Positions 28,524 through 37,127 of a stretch of DNA of 64,000 bases are shown piece by piece. The notes beneath the pieces are model-generated. The model did no database searches and was not told the DNA's origin. It was given only the letters and a program-made list of their open reading frames with translations. A program made the position numbers and the translations under genes. Origin of the DNA: Candidatus Rhodoferax bjergmarkensis (lineage in GTDB: Bacteria > Pseudomonadota > Gammaproteobacteria > Burkholderiales > Burkholderiaceae_C); NCBI GenBank assembly GCA_016708345.1, contig JADJFX010000035.1, positions 186,001 through 250,000 of the forward strand, given 5' to 3'. Every line of letters begins with the position of its first letter. The first letter of the stretch is position 1.

Positions 28524-29653
28524 ACCCGCTGCCCCACACCACCCGCTTAGCCAGCGCAGCGCCCGCTCGCGTATTGGCCTGTGGCGCTTTTCTTAAAAAC
28601 CGGGCCTGCCTGCTCGATGGCGACCAGGCGCATTGGTCAGCGCTGCACGGCGACCTGGCAGACCCAGCCAGTCGCCAGGCCTTATCTCAATCGGTAGAGG
28701 AACTGCTGGCGCTTGCCAGTGGCCCGTTGCACGCCGTGGCACATGACCTTCACCCCGACTTTCACAGCACCCACCTCGCCCTTGGCCTGGCACAGCGCCT
28801 TGACATCCGTGCCATCGGTGTCCAGCACCACCATGCCCACATTGGCGTGGTGCTGGCCGAGCAGGCCATCTGCCAGCCGGTGCTGGGTTTGGCGCTGGAT
28901 GGATTTGGCTTGGGCAACGACGGCGGTGCCTGGGGTGGCGAGCTGCTGTGGGTGAACGGCGCGGCGCAAGCCCAAACATGGCAACGCCTTGACCACCTCG
29001 CCCTGCTCACCCTGCCCGGGGGTGACGCCGCCGCACGGGAGCCTTGGCGACTGGCCGCCGCTGTGCTGTTTGCCGTGGGTCGCGGCAGCGAGATTGAGGC
29101 GCATTTTGCACCGGTGGTGGGTGCCAGCACAGCACGGCTGATGCACCAGATGTTGCAGCGCCAACTGAACTGCCCTCGCACCAGCAGCGCGGGGCGCTGG
29201 TTTGACGCTGCCGCCGGCGCTCTGGGCATCAGCGTTCGCCAGTCCTTCGAGGCCGAAGCCGCCATCGCGCTGGAAAAGCTGGCCAGCCAGTGGCTGGCCC
29301 AGCACCCGGGCTTTGATTTCACATGGTCCTCGCTCGACTTGCACCCTCTGGTGGCCGATTTTTTGACCCTCAAAGACAAAGGTGACGATGCGCTCGGCCA
29401 GGGTGCTGCGCAGTTCCACCTGGCGCTGGCCGGGGGCTTGGCCCATCGCACCATCGAGCTGGCCGCCAGCCGGGCTTGCCGCCAGGTGGTGTTGGCAGGC
29501 GGTTGCTTCGCCAACGCCGTGCTGCGCCAAAGCATAAGCACCAAACTTCAACACGCCGACCTCACCGTTTTTGAACCGCAGTTTGCGGGCTGCGGTGACG
29601 AAGGCCTCGCCCTGGGCCAAGCCTGGATAGCTGGCTGCACGGCTGCAACCTAA
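28520..29653 (+). CDS. hypF: Short HypF-type carbamoyltransferase
   Basis: 377 residues corresponding only to the C-terminal Kae1/TobZ-like domain of HypF, which makes the carbamoyl adenylate and transfers the carbamoyl group to the HypE C-terminal cysteine for CN ligand synthesis. Metal-binding GVQHHHAHIG and nucleotide-binding DGFGLGNDGGAWGGE and LAGGCFANAVL are present. The acylphosphatase, zinc-finger and YrdC-like domains of full-length HypF (about 750 residues) are absent. A truncated HypF1 is known in R. eutropha, so this may be a natural form; a full-length HypF may also exist elsewhere. Start TTG 28520 overlaps the hypB stop. Confidence 0.85.
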   Translation: MNPLPHTTRLASAAPARVLACGAFLKNRACLLDGDQAHWSALHGDLADPASRQALSQSVEELLALASGPLHAVAHDLHPDFHSTHLALGLAQRLDIRAIGVQHHHAHIGVVLAEQAICQPVLGLALDGFGLGNDGGAWGGELLWVNGAAQAQTWQRLDHLALLTLPGGDAAAREPWRLAAAVLFAVGRGSEIEAHFAPVVGASTARLMHQMLQRQLNCPRTSSAGRWFDAAAGALGISVRQSFEAEAAIALEKLASQWLAQHPGFDFTWSSLDLHPLVADFLTLKDKGDDALGQGAAQFHLALAGGLAHRTIELAASRACRQVVLAGGCFANAVLRQSISTKLQHADLTVFEPQFAGCGDEGLALGQAWIAGCTAAT

Positions 29654-29667
29654 CGATCTACACACAC

Positions 29668-30726
29668 ATGACTTCAAGAAAAACCTCCTACCTGCGCCCC
29701 ATCGACTTCAAACACGGCCGCATCGACATGAACCACGGCGCGGGGGGCCGTGTGGGCGCCCAACTGATCGACGAACTGTTCGCCCGCGCCTTCGACAACG
29801 ACTACCTGCGCCAGGGCAACGACGGTGCGCTGCTCAGCGTGCCTGCCGGACACCGGCTTGTGATGGCGACCGACGCGCATGTGATCTCGCCGCTGTTTTT
29901 CCCGGGTGGAGATATAGGCAGCCTGGCCGTGCATGGCACTGTGAACGACGTTGCCATGCTGGGTGCCACCCCGCTTTATTTAAGCGCCAGCTTTATCCTC
30001 GAAGAAGGTTTTGAGCTGGCGCAGCTCAAGCGCATCGTGGAATCAATGGCTAGCGCCTCCCGTGAATGCGGCGTACCCATCGTGACGGGCGACACCAAAG
30101 TGGTCGAACGCGGCAAAGGCGACGGCGTTTTCATCAGCACCACCGGCTTGGGTGTGGTGCCCCAAGGACGCAACATCGGTGGAGCCAACGCCCGCCCGGG
30201 TGACGTGATTTTGTTGTCCGGCAGTATCGGTGAGCATGGTGTGGCGGTGCTGTCGCAGCGTGAGTCGTTGCAGTTTGAAACCAGCATCGCGTCCGACAGC
30301 GCCGCACTGCACACCTTGGTTGCCGCCATGCTTGCGCACGTGCCGGAGGGCGCAGTGCGCGTGCTGCGCGACCCCACGCGCGGCGGCCTGGGCACCACCC
30401 TGAACGAAATTGCGCAGCAGTCCAAGGTCGGCATGCTCCTGCAGGAAGCCTTGATTCCGGTGCTTCCGCAAGTGGCTGGCGCTTGCGAGCTGCTGGGCCT
30501 TGACCCACTGTACATTGCCAACGAAGGCAAGCTGGTGGCCATCGTGGCCCCTGAAGCCGCCAGCGCCGTGCTGGCCGCCATGCGTGCCCATCCACTGGGT
30601 CAGCGGGCCGCGCAGATTGGCTTGGTGAGCGAAGATGCCAACTATTTTGTCCAAATGAGCACCAACTTTGGCGGACGCCGGGTGGTGGACTGGCTCAGCG
30701 GTGAGCCACTGCCACGCATCTGTTGA
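29668..30726 (+). CDS. hypE: Hydrogenase expression/formation protein HypE
   Basis: 352-residue PurM-like enzyme that dehydrates the carbamoyl thioester on its own C-terminal cysteine to a thiocyanate, the source of the iron-bound cyanides. N-terminal MNHGAGGRVGAQLIDELF and the terminal PRIC with the acceptor cysteine are both intact. hypC and hypD, normally between hypF and hypE, are missing from this locus. Confidence 0.96.
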   Translation: MTSRKTSYLRPIDFKHGRIDMNHGAGGRVGAQLIDELFARAFDNDYLRQGNDGALLSVPAGHRLVMATDAHVISPLFFPGGDIGSLAVHGTVNDVAMLGATPLYLSASFILEEGFELAQLKRIVESMASASRECGVPIVTGDTKVVERGKGDGVFISTTGLGVVPQGRNIGGANARPGDVILLSGSIGEHGVAVLSQRESLQFETSIASDSAALHTLVAAMLAHVPEGAVRVLRDPTRGGLGTTLNEIAQQSKVGMLLQEALIPVLPQVAGACELLGLDPLYIANEGKLVAIVAPEAASAVLAAMRAHPLGQRAAQIGLVSEDANYFVQMSTNFGGRRVVDWLSGEPLPRIC

Positions 30727-30772
30727 CCCAGGCTTGTAATCGGGGGAGAATGCGCGCGTAAATTGATGAAAA

Positions 30773-30826
30773 AAATTGGCTCTTGCGCCCATCCAATCTA
30801 CGCAGGCAGCTACTAAAAAAATAGCA
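30773..30826 (-). repeat. Repeat family A, copy 4 (after hypE)
   Basis: On the minus strand reads GCTATTTTTTTAGTAGC, then TGCCTGCGTAG and GGGCGCAAGAGCC. Lies between hypE and the TPR gene. Confidence 0.8.
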
Positions 30827-30889
30827 TTTATGGCTGTTTTGAGTAGCCCGGACAACAACCCGTCATCACAAACAACCTTGGGGGCGCCC

Positions 30890-32083
30890 ATGAAAAACTT
30901 GATCAAAGTGCTTTGGCTGCTACTGGCCTTGGCTTTCGGCGGAACTTGCGCCGCACAGGACAACGGCTGGAAGGCGCTCAACGAAGAGTCCGTCGCTTTG
31001 TACCGGCAAGGCAACTACTCACGCGCTATCACCGTGGCCCAAACTGCGCTGCAATTGGCAGAAAAATCTTTTGGCGCAGAGCACCCCCACGTGGCGACCA
31101 GTCTGAACAACCTCGCTGCACTGCACAAAGCACAGGGCCAGTTCGCACAAGCCGCACCGTTGCTGCTGCGCTCGCTGGCCATTCGGATCAAAGTGCTTGG
31201 GCCCGACCACCCCGATGTGGCGAGCAACCTGAACAACATCGCCCTGCTCTACCGCACCCAGGGACTTTATGTGCAGGCTGAGCCTTTGTACCTTCGCTCA
31301 CTGTCCATCACCGAAAAAGCGCTCGGGCCGGACCACCCCGATGTCGCCAATGGCCTGAACAATCTGGCCGCCCTATATGAAGTGCAAGGGTATTACGCTC
31401 TGGCTGAGCCACTGTACCAACGCGCGCTGGTGGTCATTGAAAAGGCTTTGGGGCCAACGCACCCCGATGTTGCCGCAAGCCTGAACAATCTGGCCGTGCT
31501 GTACGACGCACAAGGACAACACGCCAAAGCCGAACCCTTGTTTCAGCGCTCCCAGAGCATTGTTGAAAAAGCGCTGGGGCCCCAGCATCCCTATGTGGCG
31601 CAAGGCCTGAACAACCTTGCCGCTCTTTATTTCAAACAAGGCAAACTGACACAGGCTGAGCCCTTGTACCAGCGCAGTCTGGCAATCATCGAAGAAGCCT
31701 TGGGGGCCAACCATCCGCAAGTGGCCCAAAGCCTGAACAACCTTGCTGCTTTGTACTTCACGCAGCAGCACTACGCCCAAGCCGAGCCTCTGTACCGACG
31801 CTCACTGGCCATCTGGGAAAAGGCGCACGGGCCAAACCACCCTGACGTTGCTGCGAGCCTGAACAACCTGGCAGTTTTGCATGAATCGCAAGGCCAATTT
31901 GCACAGGCCGAACCCCTGTACAAACGCTCGCTGGCCATCCGGGAAAAGCTGTTGGGGTCGAATCACCCGGCGGTTGCTGAAAATCTGAAAAACATGGCCG
32001 CGCTGTACCGAAAAACCGGCCGCATCCAGGAAGCCGACGAGTTCGACGCGCGCGCTACCGCCATGCTGACCCTCAAGCACTGA
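30890..32083 (+). CDS. Exported tetratricopeptide-repeat protein
   Basis: 397 residues. A signal peptide (residues 1 to about 22, ending CAA-QDN) is followed by about nine TPR units of the 42-residue kinesin-light-chain type (repeat core VAxSLNNLAALYxxQGxYAQAEPLYxRSL and linker EKALGPxHP). The repeats are similar to each other, which suggests recent internal duplication. Such proteins act as periplasmic or secreted scaffolds; no partner can be named. ATG 30890 begins the signal peptide; an upstream in-frame start passes through the family A repeat. Confidence 0.85.
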   Translation: MKNLIKVLWLLLALAFGGTCAAQDNGWKALNEESVALYRQGNYSRAITVAQTALQLAEKSFGAEHPHVATSLNNLAALHKAQGQFAQAAPLLLRSLAIRIKVLGPDHPDVASNLNNIALLYRTQGLYVQAEPLYLRSLSITEKALGPDHPDVANGLNNLAALYEVQGYYALAEPLYQRALVVIEKALGPTHPDVAASLNNLAVLYDAQGQHAKAEPLFQRSQSIVEKALGPQHPYVAQGLNNLAALYFKQGKLTQAEPLYQRSLAIIEEALGANHPQVAQSLNNLAALYFTQQHYAQAEPLYRRSLAIWEKAHGPNHPDVAASLNNLAVLHESQGQFAQAEPLYKRSLAIREKLLGSNHPAVAENLKNMAALYRKTGRIQEADEFDARATAMLTLKH

Positions 32084-32107
32084 GCGGCCCCAGGAAAATC
32101 AATAAAA

Positions 32108-32160
32108 AAGTGCTTTTGCGCACGTCAATCTTGCGCAGGCAGCTATTTTTTTAATAGCAT
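32108..32160 (-). repeat. Repeat family A, copy 5
   Basis: On the minus strand reads GCTATTAAAAAAATAGC, then TGCCTGCGCAAG and GTGCGCAAAAGC. Directly follows the TPR gene. Confidence 0.8.
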
Positions 32161-32245
32161 AAAAGCGTTTTTTCCGGCAACAGCATCTATTCAATTTGAT
32201 CCTTAGGGGATCTTGACCTTTTTTTTGCACTGACTGAATTGGTGG

Positions 32246-32349
32246 CTTGAGAAACCCAAGTCGGGCAGCTTGCTCCCTCCTTGGGTCAAGAAAAGGTCTT
32301 GCACCCTTGCCAAGTCGATGCCCCCGTTTCTCGCCTTGTGGAGGGGGCA
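32246..32349 (+). promoter_or_regulatory. Two-hairpin leader upstream of binding protein
   Basis: ACCCAAG (32254-32260) pairs with CTTGGGT (32280-32286), extended by CTTG/CAAG at the ends. TGCCCCC (32319-32325) pairs with GGGGGCA (32343-32349). Sixty bases separate the second stem from the start codon. Could be a structured 5' leader; it matches no riboswitch class I can recognise. Confidence 0.35.
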
Positions 32350-32411
32350 AAGCGCCGTAAGATGCACTCTTCGGGTTTTACGCACTGGCTTATTCCCTCT
32401 TTGGAGCTTGT

Positions 32412-33491
32412 ATGAAGACACAATTTGCTCGCCTTGCTTGCTGCTTGGCCGGTGTCATGATTTGGATGACGGCAGGGTCGGCTTGGGCGCAAGACTATGT
32501 GGACCGCTATGCCCTGGCCGCTGGCTCGGCAGAACTGGACGTGGGGGTGCAACCTCAGAGCTACCCGAATGGCGTGATTGGTGCGGTCATGCGCCGCGAC
32601 CGCCTGCTGCGCAGTGAACTTTCCAAACTGGGCACCCCTTTGAAAACCCATGCTTTCAAGCGCGGTGCCGACATGCTGCCCCTGATAAGCGATGCTCGCC
32701 TGGATGCCGGCCTGATTGGCGACATGCCCACGACCATTGCCGCAGCAGTGGGCAAGGTGTGGATTGTGGGGCTGGCGGAGGTGTCCCAAAACGCGATCGT
32801 GACCTATGGGGGCTCTCGGGTGCAAGACCTGGCAGGCAAGCGCATTGGCTACGTGCCGGTATCTACTGCCCACAGCACCTTGATGCGCGGCCTGGCCTCG
32901 TCGAAGCTGGGTTCTGCCGATGTAAAACTCATCCCCCTGACGAATGCAGAGCTGCCTGGCGCGCTGGCGCGTAAAGAGATTGATGCATTTGCCGGCTGGG
33001 AGCCCGCTATTTCAATGGCACTAGGCGCCAGTGCGCAAAGCAGAATTGTCTTTCGGGGCCTGAGTGTGGACTATTTTGTGCTCAGTCGCGCCTTTGAACG
33101 CGCCTCGCCAGAGGCCGCCCGTGTGCTGGTGGCGGGGTTTGCGCTCTCCATTGAGTGGATGCGACGCAGCCCGAAAAATGTTGAGGCGGCGGCCCGCTGG
33201 GTACTGGCGGACAGCAAAGAATTTACCGGAACAGCAACCGAGGTGCCCGTTTCGCAGGTGGTGGCCATTACCCGTAGCGGGATACTGAATGTGCCCTCGG
33301 CCCCGGTCATTGTCAAAACACCGGGTGAGCAGCCCTTGACGTCGGAATACGATTTGCTCAAGTCGCTGGGGAAATTGCCTGTGGACGAACGCTGGGACAA
33401 CGTGGTCTCCTCGTTTCAGTACGACGGGTTGCGCCAGGTGATGGCCGCCCCCCGCCAGTACGCACTCAAATCCTTTGATTACGACAAATAA
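32412..33491 (+). CDS. Periplasmic NitT/TauT-type substrate-binding protein
   Basis: 359 residues with a signal peptide (residues 1-26, ending AWA-QDY). The fold pattern fits the SsuA/TauA/ThiY class of ABC binding proteins (VGVQPQSYPNGVIGAVM, DAGLIGDMPTTIAAA, AGKRIGYVPVSTAHSTL, FAGWEPAIS). No permease or ATPase gene is next to it; instead a membrane histidine kinase starts six bases after its stop. I infer that it is a sensory co-receptor that presents a small molecule to the kinase, although it could also serve a transporter encoded elsewhere. Confidence 0.8.
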   Translation: MKTQFARLACCLAGVMIWMTAGSAWAQDYVDRYALAAGSAELDVGVQPQSYPNGVIGAVMRRDRLLRSELSKLGTPLKTHAFKRGADMLPLISDARLDAGLIGDMPTTIAAAVGKVWIVGLAEVSQNAIVTYGGSRVQDLAGKRIGYVPVSTAHSTLMRGLASSKLGSADVKLIPLTNAELPGALARKEIDAFAGWEPAISMALGASAQSRIVFRGLSVDYFVLSRAFERASPEAARVLVAGFALSIEWMRRSPKNVEAAARWVLADSKEFTGTATEVPVSQVVAITRSGILNVPSAPVIVKTPGEQPLTSEYDLLKSLGKLPVDERWDNVVSSFQYDGLRQVMAAPRQYALKSFDYDK

Positions 33492-33497
33492 GTCGGC

Positions 33498-36125
33498 ATG
33501 CAAAAAGTTCACTCGTTTTCAACCCGCATCGCCCTGTCTTTCGGGGCTTTGTTTTCTGTGACCATGCTGGGCGCGGTGGTGCTTTGGTACGCGGGCCTGC
33601 CATGGCTGGATGTACGGGGCGCACGTGCGCAGCAGCTGGTGGAGGCCACACGCAATCTGGAGTCATTGGCCAATCAGAAGTTAACCACTATTCGGGCCAT
33701 CATCAGTCAGCGCCGGGGCGAAGTGATGGTTCTGTCCGAAAGCAAAATTCTGTCAGACCTGTTGATTCAAGGGGACGACAAAGGGCTACAAAAAAATCTG
33801 GTTCAAATGTTTGAGCGGCAGGAACGCGCCTACCCCGGTACCTACCAAGGCCTGCGGGTGGTAGACCGACAAAATGGCTTGGTGCTGGCGTCCAGCCAAC
33901 CTGACGAAGCGGGCAAGCCATTCGTTCATGCCGGGCTTGCGCAACGTGCAGCCCAGCCCGGGGTGACCGAATTGCTGGAAGAGATCATTGATGCCCATGG
34001 CCCGGCGCTGGCCATTGTGCGGCCCATTGCCGTGCTCGATGACGAGGGCTACCCGGTTGAATCAGCGCAGGGCATTTTGGTGGCCACGCTGGAAATCAGC
34101 GCTGTGGTAGAGCCTGGCATTGGCAACGAACGGGTGGGTTATGAACAACCGGGCGTGACCCTGATACGTAGCGCCAAGGGCGATGCACTGGCAAGATTTC
34201 CAGCAGGTCAGGAAAAGCCAGATGCTTTTTGGCGCAGTGAAAGCATGGCCCGCAGTTTTGAGGGCGCTTTGGAATTGCCAGACGGCGATGGCTCGATGGT
34301 TCTGGCGGTTTACCGCCACATTCAGCTCAACCATGCCCAGGGCTGGACGCTGATTCATTACCAGCCAGAAATGCAGGCGCTGGCCGGTCTGAAAACCCGG
34401 CTGCAGACAGTGATACTGGGCGGCTTGTTCATCACGACTGCCGCCTTGGTCTTGATCCTGTGGTCAGCCCGGCGCCTCACAAGCCCTTTGCGCCGGCTGG
34501 CAGATACCGCCCGGCACTTTGGCGAAGGCGATTTGTCGTCGCGCGCCGTCACCGCCCAGGACGACAGCCGCGAATTTTTGCACCTGGCGCAGGCCTTCAA
34601 TGGCATGGCCAGCAGCGTTGCACACAACCAGCAAAACCTTGAGGCCATGGTGGCGCAGCGCACCCACTGGCTCAGCGTGCAGGAGGAAAGCCTGCGTCAG
34701 AGCGAAGAAAACCTGTCCATCACGCTCAATTCCATTGGTGACGCCGTCATTGCCACCGACAGTGCCGGCTTGATCACGCGCATGAACCCCACCGCCGAAC
34801 GGCTGACTGGCTGGCGTCTGGTCGATGCGATCGGACAAAAATTGCCCACGGTTTTTCGCATCGTCAACGCACAAACCCGTCTGCCCGTGGTCAATCCCGT
34901 GGAGCGTGTGATGCACCAGGGGCATGTGGTGGGCCTGAGCAACCACACCACCTTGTTGGCGCGGGATGACCGTGAGTACCAGATTGCCGACAGTGCCGCA
35001 CCGATCCGCCACACGAACGGCGCCATCGTCGGTGTGGTGCTGGTGTTCAGTGACGTCACCGAAAAGCACCGCGTAGAAGAGGCGCTGCACGCTTCACTGC
35101 AAGACCGCAGCGATGTACTCTCGGCTCTGGACGAACACGCCGTCGTTGCCACCACCGATACCGAAGGTGCCATCACTTTTGTCAACGACAAATTCTGCGA
35201 TATTTCCCAATACACGCGGGAAGAACTGATGGGGCAAAACCATCGCATTCTCAGTTCCGGCCATCACCCGAAAGAGTTTTACGAGGATATGTGGACGACG
35301 ATCAAGGCGGGGCGTGCCTGGCACGGCGAGGTCAAAAACCGGGCGAAAGATGGCAGTTTTTACTGGCTGGACACCACCATCGTGCCGGTGATTGACCACG
35401 CAAGCGGTCAGCCCAAGCTGTTTCGCGCCATTCAGGCCGTCATCACCGACCGCGTCAAGGCGCAGCAGTCTCTGCAAAATTCCCTCAAGGAAAAAACTGC
35501 TTTGCTGCTTGAAGTGCACCACCGCGTCAAAAACAACCTGCAGGTGATTGCCAGCTTGTTGCGGCTGGAGATGGGGCGAAGCGAGCATGAGGCCGCCAAG
35601 GCTGTCCTCAAGGACATGCAGGCTCGCGTGCGCTCGATGGCGATTTTGCACGAAACAATTTACCGTGCAGGCACCTTTGCCGCCATTGATCTGGGGGGCT
35701 ACATTGAAAAAATCGCTACCCAATCGTTCAAATCCATGAACACGACCCCGGGCTCTGTCCAGCTCCGCCTGGAGCTTGGATTTGTACCGGTGAGCCTGGA
35801 CCAGGCCACGCCCTGCGGATTGCTGCTCAGTGAACTCATGTCCAACAGTCTCAAGCACGGATTCCCCGAGGGGCACACGGGTGAAATTTACGTTGAATTG
35901 AGCCCGTTGGCCAAATCTGGCGATTGGCGCTTGCGGGTGAGCGATACTGGCGTCGGTTTACCCTTGGACTTTGCGGCAAAACGGGAAAAATCACTGGGCC
36001 TGCAACTGGCAAGCAGCTTGGCTGTGCAAATGGGCGGCACGCTTGACATGGGTGCAGGCCCGCAGGCCGTTTTTACCGTCGATTTCAAGGCCGACAAACC
36101 AGCCTCCATCGTGATCAATTTATAA
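33498..36125 (+). CDS. Membrane PAS sensor histidine kinase, HisKA_2 type
   Basis: 875-residue sensor kinase. Transmembrane helix about 13-33, periplasmic sensor domain about 35-295, second helix about 300-320 followed by HAMP (ARRLTSPLRRLADTARHFGEGDLSS), PAS1 about 405-520, PAS2 with PAC about 535-655, then a HisKA_2 H-box (EVHHRVKNNLQ, His674/675) and an HWE/HisKA_2-type ATPase with ELMSNSLKHGF, VSDTGVGLP and KSLGLQL. Kinases of this class often act on receiver-only regulators; such a gene follows immediately. Translationally close to the binding-protein gene. Confidence 0.92.
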   Translation: MQKVHSFSTRIALSFGALFSVTMLGAVVLWYAGLPWLDVRGARAQQLVEATRNLESLANQKLTTIRAIISQRRGEVMVLSESKILSDLLIQGDDKGLQKNLVQMFERQERAYPGTYQGLRVVDRQNGLVLASSQPDEAGKPFVHAGLAQRAAQPGVTELLEEIIDAHGPALAIVRPIAVLDDEGYPVESAQGILVATLEISAVVEPGIGNERVGYEQPGVTLIRSAKGDALARFPAGQEKPDAFWRSESMARSFEGALELPDGDGSMVLAVYRHIQLNHAQGWTLIHYQPEMQALAGLKTRLQTVILGGLFITTAALVLILWSARRLTSPLRRLADTARHFGEGDLSSRAVTAQDDSREFLHLAQAFNGMASSVAHNQQNLEAMVAQRTHWLSVQEESLRQSEENLSITLNSIGDAVIATDSAGLITRMNPTAERLTGWRLVDAIGQKLPTVFRIVNAQTRLPVVNPVERVMHQGHVVGLSNHTTLLARDDREYQIADSAAPIRHTNGAIVGVVLVFSDVTEKHRVEEALHASLQDRSDVLSALDEHAVVATTDTEGAITFVNDKFCDISQYTREELMGQNHRILSSGHHPKEFYEDMWTTIKAGRAWHGEVKNRAKDGSFYWLDTTIVPVIDHASGQPKLFRAIQAVITDRVKAQQSLQNSLKEKTALLLEVHHRVKNNLQVIASLLRLEMGRSEHEAAKAVLKDMQARVRSMAILHETIYRAGTFAAIDLGGYIEKIATQSFKSMNTTPGSVQLRLELGFVPVSLDQATPCGLLLSELMSNSLKHGFPEGHTGEIYVELSPLAKSGDWRLRVSDTGVGLPLDFAAKREKSLGLQLASSLAVQMGGTLDMGAGPQAVFTVDFKADKPASIVINL

Positions 36126-36149
36126 ACCAGCCACGGCCCGTACAAAACC

Positions 36150-36533
36150 ATGAGCAAGCCCAAGATTCTTATAGTGGAAGATGAAACCATCATCGCCATG
36201 GAATTGGCCATGCAGTTGCGCGGATTGGGTTATGAGCCGGTAGGCCATGCCACGCAAGGCCAGCAGGCGATCGAGATGGCCGGTCAATTGCGCCCTGATC
36301 TGGTGCTGATGGACATCTACCTGGCAGGTGCCATGGGTGGCATCACGGCCGCCAAAATTATTCGCATTCTCTACGGCGTGCCTTCGGTTTTTTTAAGCGC
36401 CTTTGCCGAAACCGCGTTTACCGGCAGTGACAATCTGGCCCAAGCCGAGCTTGATGAACCCGCAGGCTACCTCTCCAAGCCATACGAGGCCCATGAGTTG
36501 CACGCGGTGATTGAAGCTGCACTCAAGAGGTAA
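36150..36533 (+). CDS. Receiver-only response regulator
   Basis: 127 residues, one receiver domain: acidic pair Glu10/Asp11 (VEDE), phospho-acceptor Asp55 (LMDIYL), Lys in LSKPYE. No DNA-binding or enzymatic output domain. Located 24 bases after the kinase gene, so it is the likely partner. A downstream effector is not visible here. Confidence 0.9.
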   Translation: MSKPKILIVEDETIIAMELAMQLRGLGYEPVGHATQGQQAIEMAGQLRPDLVLMDIYLAGAMGGITAAKIIRILYGVPSVFLSAFAETAFTGSDNLAQAELDEPAGYLSKPYEAHELHAVIEAALKR

Positions 36534-36538
36534 GGAAA

Positions 36539-36562
36539 GAGGTAACAAGACCTCAGTCTTTT
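36539..36562. terminator. Hairpin between convergent genes
   Basis: GAGGT (36539-36543) pairs with ACCTC (36550-36554), followed by AGTCTTTT. A short stem, but placed between the regulator stop and the stop of the opposing gene. Confidence 0.4.
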
Positions 36563-37110
36563 GAGAGGGCGTCGGACCATTTCTCCATGGAAATCACAAC
36601 CGACGAAATGCTCAATGCGTTTTGAACGATGGCGCTCCATACCGGAGAGCAAACCTTCACGCCATAGCGAAAAATAGGGTGTTCCAGCCTTCGCTGTTCA
36701 ATCATTTCTGCCATTTTTTCATCTGAGATGCTCAGACCCAGCGAGCCAAGCAGGCTCTTTTTCTCAGCAATCAACCCCGGCGTGCGCAGCAGTTTGACCA
36801 ATCGGGCGTGCAATGCCTCGTTGTTTGCGACATCCTTGGTTTTTTTGTAGATTAGTTCGTTGACCAACTCGGCAAGCACCACTTCGTCGCTGGTATTGAG
36901 GGAGCTCCACACCATCGTGCCCTCAAAGTGCGAAAGGCCGCGCTTGAGTTCGAGCAAGGGCTCCTTTATTTCCTGGGCGCTGTAGAAGTTAAAGCCCACT
37001 TCATTCCACCCCAGCGCCTCAATGCGCTCCCACACTTGCCCGCAGCGGTATTGCAAGCCAATGCTGATATGGCTGTGCCGATCCCCGGTTCGCGCGCTCA
37101 AAAATTTCAT
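36553..37110 (-). CDS. Hypothetical protein, possibly PilZ-like
   Basis: 185 residues, soluble, no signal peptide or membrane helix. The first half (ISIGLQYRCGQVWERIEALG followed by WNEVGFNFYSAQEI) is vaguely like a PilZ domain, in which Arg and Asn/Asp-x-Ser-x2-Gly residues bind cyclic di-GMP, but the key motif is not convincing. The second half is helical, with LVNELIYKKTKDV. I do not recognise a family with certainty. It runs opposite to the response-regulator gene and is followed on its own strand by nothing related. Confidence 0.6.
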   Translation of the reverse strand: MKFLSARTGDRHSHISIGLQYRCGQVWERIEALGWNEVGFNFYSAQEIKEPLLELKRGLSHFEGTMVWSSLNTSDEVVLAELVNELIYKKTKDVANNEALHARLVKLLRTPGLIAEKKSLLGSLGLSISDEKMAEMIEQRRLEHPIFRYGVKVCSPVWSAIVQNALSISSVVISMEKWSDALSKD

Positions 37111-37127
37111 ACGACGCTTATACCAAG

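Larger units (their letters stand above)
32084..32411 (+). other. Gap with repeat and folded leader before the binding-protein gene
   Basis: Contains family A copy 5 (minus) in its first 80 bases and two consecutive hairpins (32246-32290 and 32319-32349) shortly before the binding-protein start. No plausible small gene is seen. Confidence 0.4.

Noticed and set aside
28682..29677. 331-residue open frame antisense to hypF
   Set aside because: Shadow frame; hypF motifs on the plus strand are clear.
30973..31971. Regular ~126-base periodicity that could suggest a CRISPR or tandem DNA repeat
   Set aside because: The period is the 42-codon TPR unit of a coding sequence, not spacer-repeat DNA.
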